From assembly GCA_964644025.1 (NCBI GenBank), contig CAZXVW010000051.1, positions 1 to 22,603 of the forward strand: a stretch of DNA of 22,603 nt, read 5' to 3'. The notes beneath the pieces are model-generated. The model was not told the DNA's origin. It was given only the letters and a program-made list of their open reading frames with translations, and did no database searches. Shown piece by piece: positions 22,183-22,603 of this stretch (position 1 is the stretch's first letter; every line of letters starts with the position of its first letter). A program made the translations under genes and the position numbers. Source of the DNA: CAZXVW01 sp964644025 (GTDB taxonomy: Bacteria; Acidobacteriota; Terriglobia; Bryobacterales; Bryobacteraceae).

Positions 22183-22209
22183 TGGCCCGCGGGCGCTCCG
22201 CCCGAACCA

Positions 22210-22603
22210 TTACCGGCTCCTGGTTGATGCCGCCTCCCCGGCCGACAAATCCACCGTCTTCTCGGTATCGAGCAGCAAAAGAAGGCGGCCGTCAAGTTTG
22301 TGCACCCCCCGGAGCAAATCTTTGACCACCGGGTCCACGTTCTCCGGCGACGGCTCGTAGGTTTCCGGGTCAACCTCAATGACATCGCCGATCTCATCCA
22401 CCAGCAGGCTCACCGCACCGTCCTCGGTCCGGATGACCATGTTCATCGGGGTTTCCCCTTCGGCGCGCGGGGGCTGCTGGAGCCGCCGCCGCATATCGAT
22501 GGCGGTGACAATCTGCCCGCGCAGGTTGATGAGTCCTTCCACCGCCGCCGGGGCCAGGGGCACCCGGGTCATCTCCTGGTAGCGCAAGACCTCCTGCACC
22601 TGG
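22210..22603 (-). CDS. cheW: Chemotaxis coupling protein CheW (5' end beyond the window)
   Basis: The 3' part of a CheW gene, 130 codons visible, continuing past the right edge. Typical features are QEVLRYQEMTRVPLAPAAVE followed by GLINLRGQIVTAIDMRRRL and, later, SLLVDEIGDVIEV. CheW is the SH3-like adaptor that joins CheA to chemoreceptors. A GTG at 22599 is in frame but lies inside the conserved domain, so it is not the start. The stop (TAA) is in the same frame as the downstream CheR-like gene. Confidence 0.93.
   Translation of the reverse strand, partial: QVQEVLRYQEMTRVPLAPAAVEGLINLRGQIVTAIDMRRRLQQPPRAEGETPMNMVIRTEDGAVSLLVDEIGDVIEVDPETYEPSPENVDPVVKDLLRGVHKLDGRLLLLLDTEKTVDLSAGEAASTRSR

Noticed and set aside
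1..22603. CRISPR arrays, toxin-antitoxin pairs, rRNA genes or prophage genes
   Set aside because: None were seen on either strand. The only repeats are the left-edge pair and the receptor HAMP-type units.

Overview
The window is GC-rich chromosomal DNA from a Gram-negative, diderm bacterium, shown by its lipid A genes (lpxA, lpxI) and a TonB-type protein. LpxI, a giant propeller hybrid histidine kinase, folate-independent corrinoid genes and a soluble multi-HAMP chemoreceptor together suggest Acidobacteriota (Bryobacterales/Solibacter-like). That placement is an inference from gene content; no marker gene here proves it. A run of exactly 100 N marks an assembly gap inside the chemoreceptor gene.

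Layout, left to right. Positions 1-210 hold direct repeats resembling the end of a mobile element, facing the 3' end of a tRNA-Thr(CGU) (minus). Next is an M20 carboxypeptidase G2-like gene (minus), divergent from fabZ-lpxA-lpxI (plus). The two directions are separated by only 24 bp built around a palindromic -10 element. A 1,197-codon hybrid sensor kinase (minus) overlaps lpxI tail to tail and diverges from a Gfo/Idh/MocA dehydrogenase (plus), which is followed by a TonB-like protein (plus) and a terminator.

From 9,655 to 13,760 (plus) lies a compact corrinoid methyl-transfer operon: corrinoid protein, homocysteine methyltransferase, UroD/MtaA-type methyltransferase and a RACo-like [2Fe-2S] reactivator. 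Together these look like a split, probably folate-independent, route that moves a methyl group onto homocysteine.

The 381-bp gap at 13,761-14,141 is not empty. It encodes a complete transcription attenuator: a promoter, a 16-residue leader peptide (MRSYHASFSFRFWRFA) with four Phe, one Tyr and one Trp, an antiterminator that competes with a textbook terminator, and then the DAHP synthase gene. This is the strongest regulatory finding. DAHP synthase is followed by a membrane-anchored protein of unknown function.

From 16,126 to the right edge everything is on the minus strand and forms a chemotaxis cluster. Read in the direction of transcription it is cheW (cut by the window edge), a short CheR-like methyltransferase, an MBL-fold hydrolase, a cytoplasmic multi-HAMP chemoreceptor, cheY, cheB, a full-length cheR and cheX. 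No cheA is present in the window.
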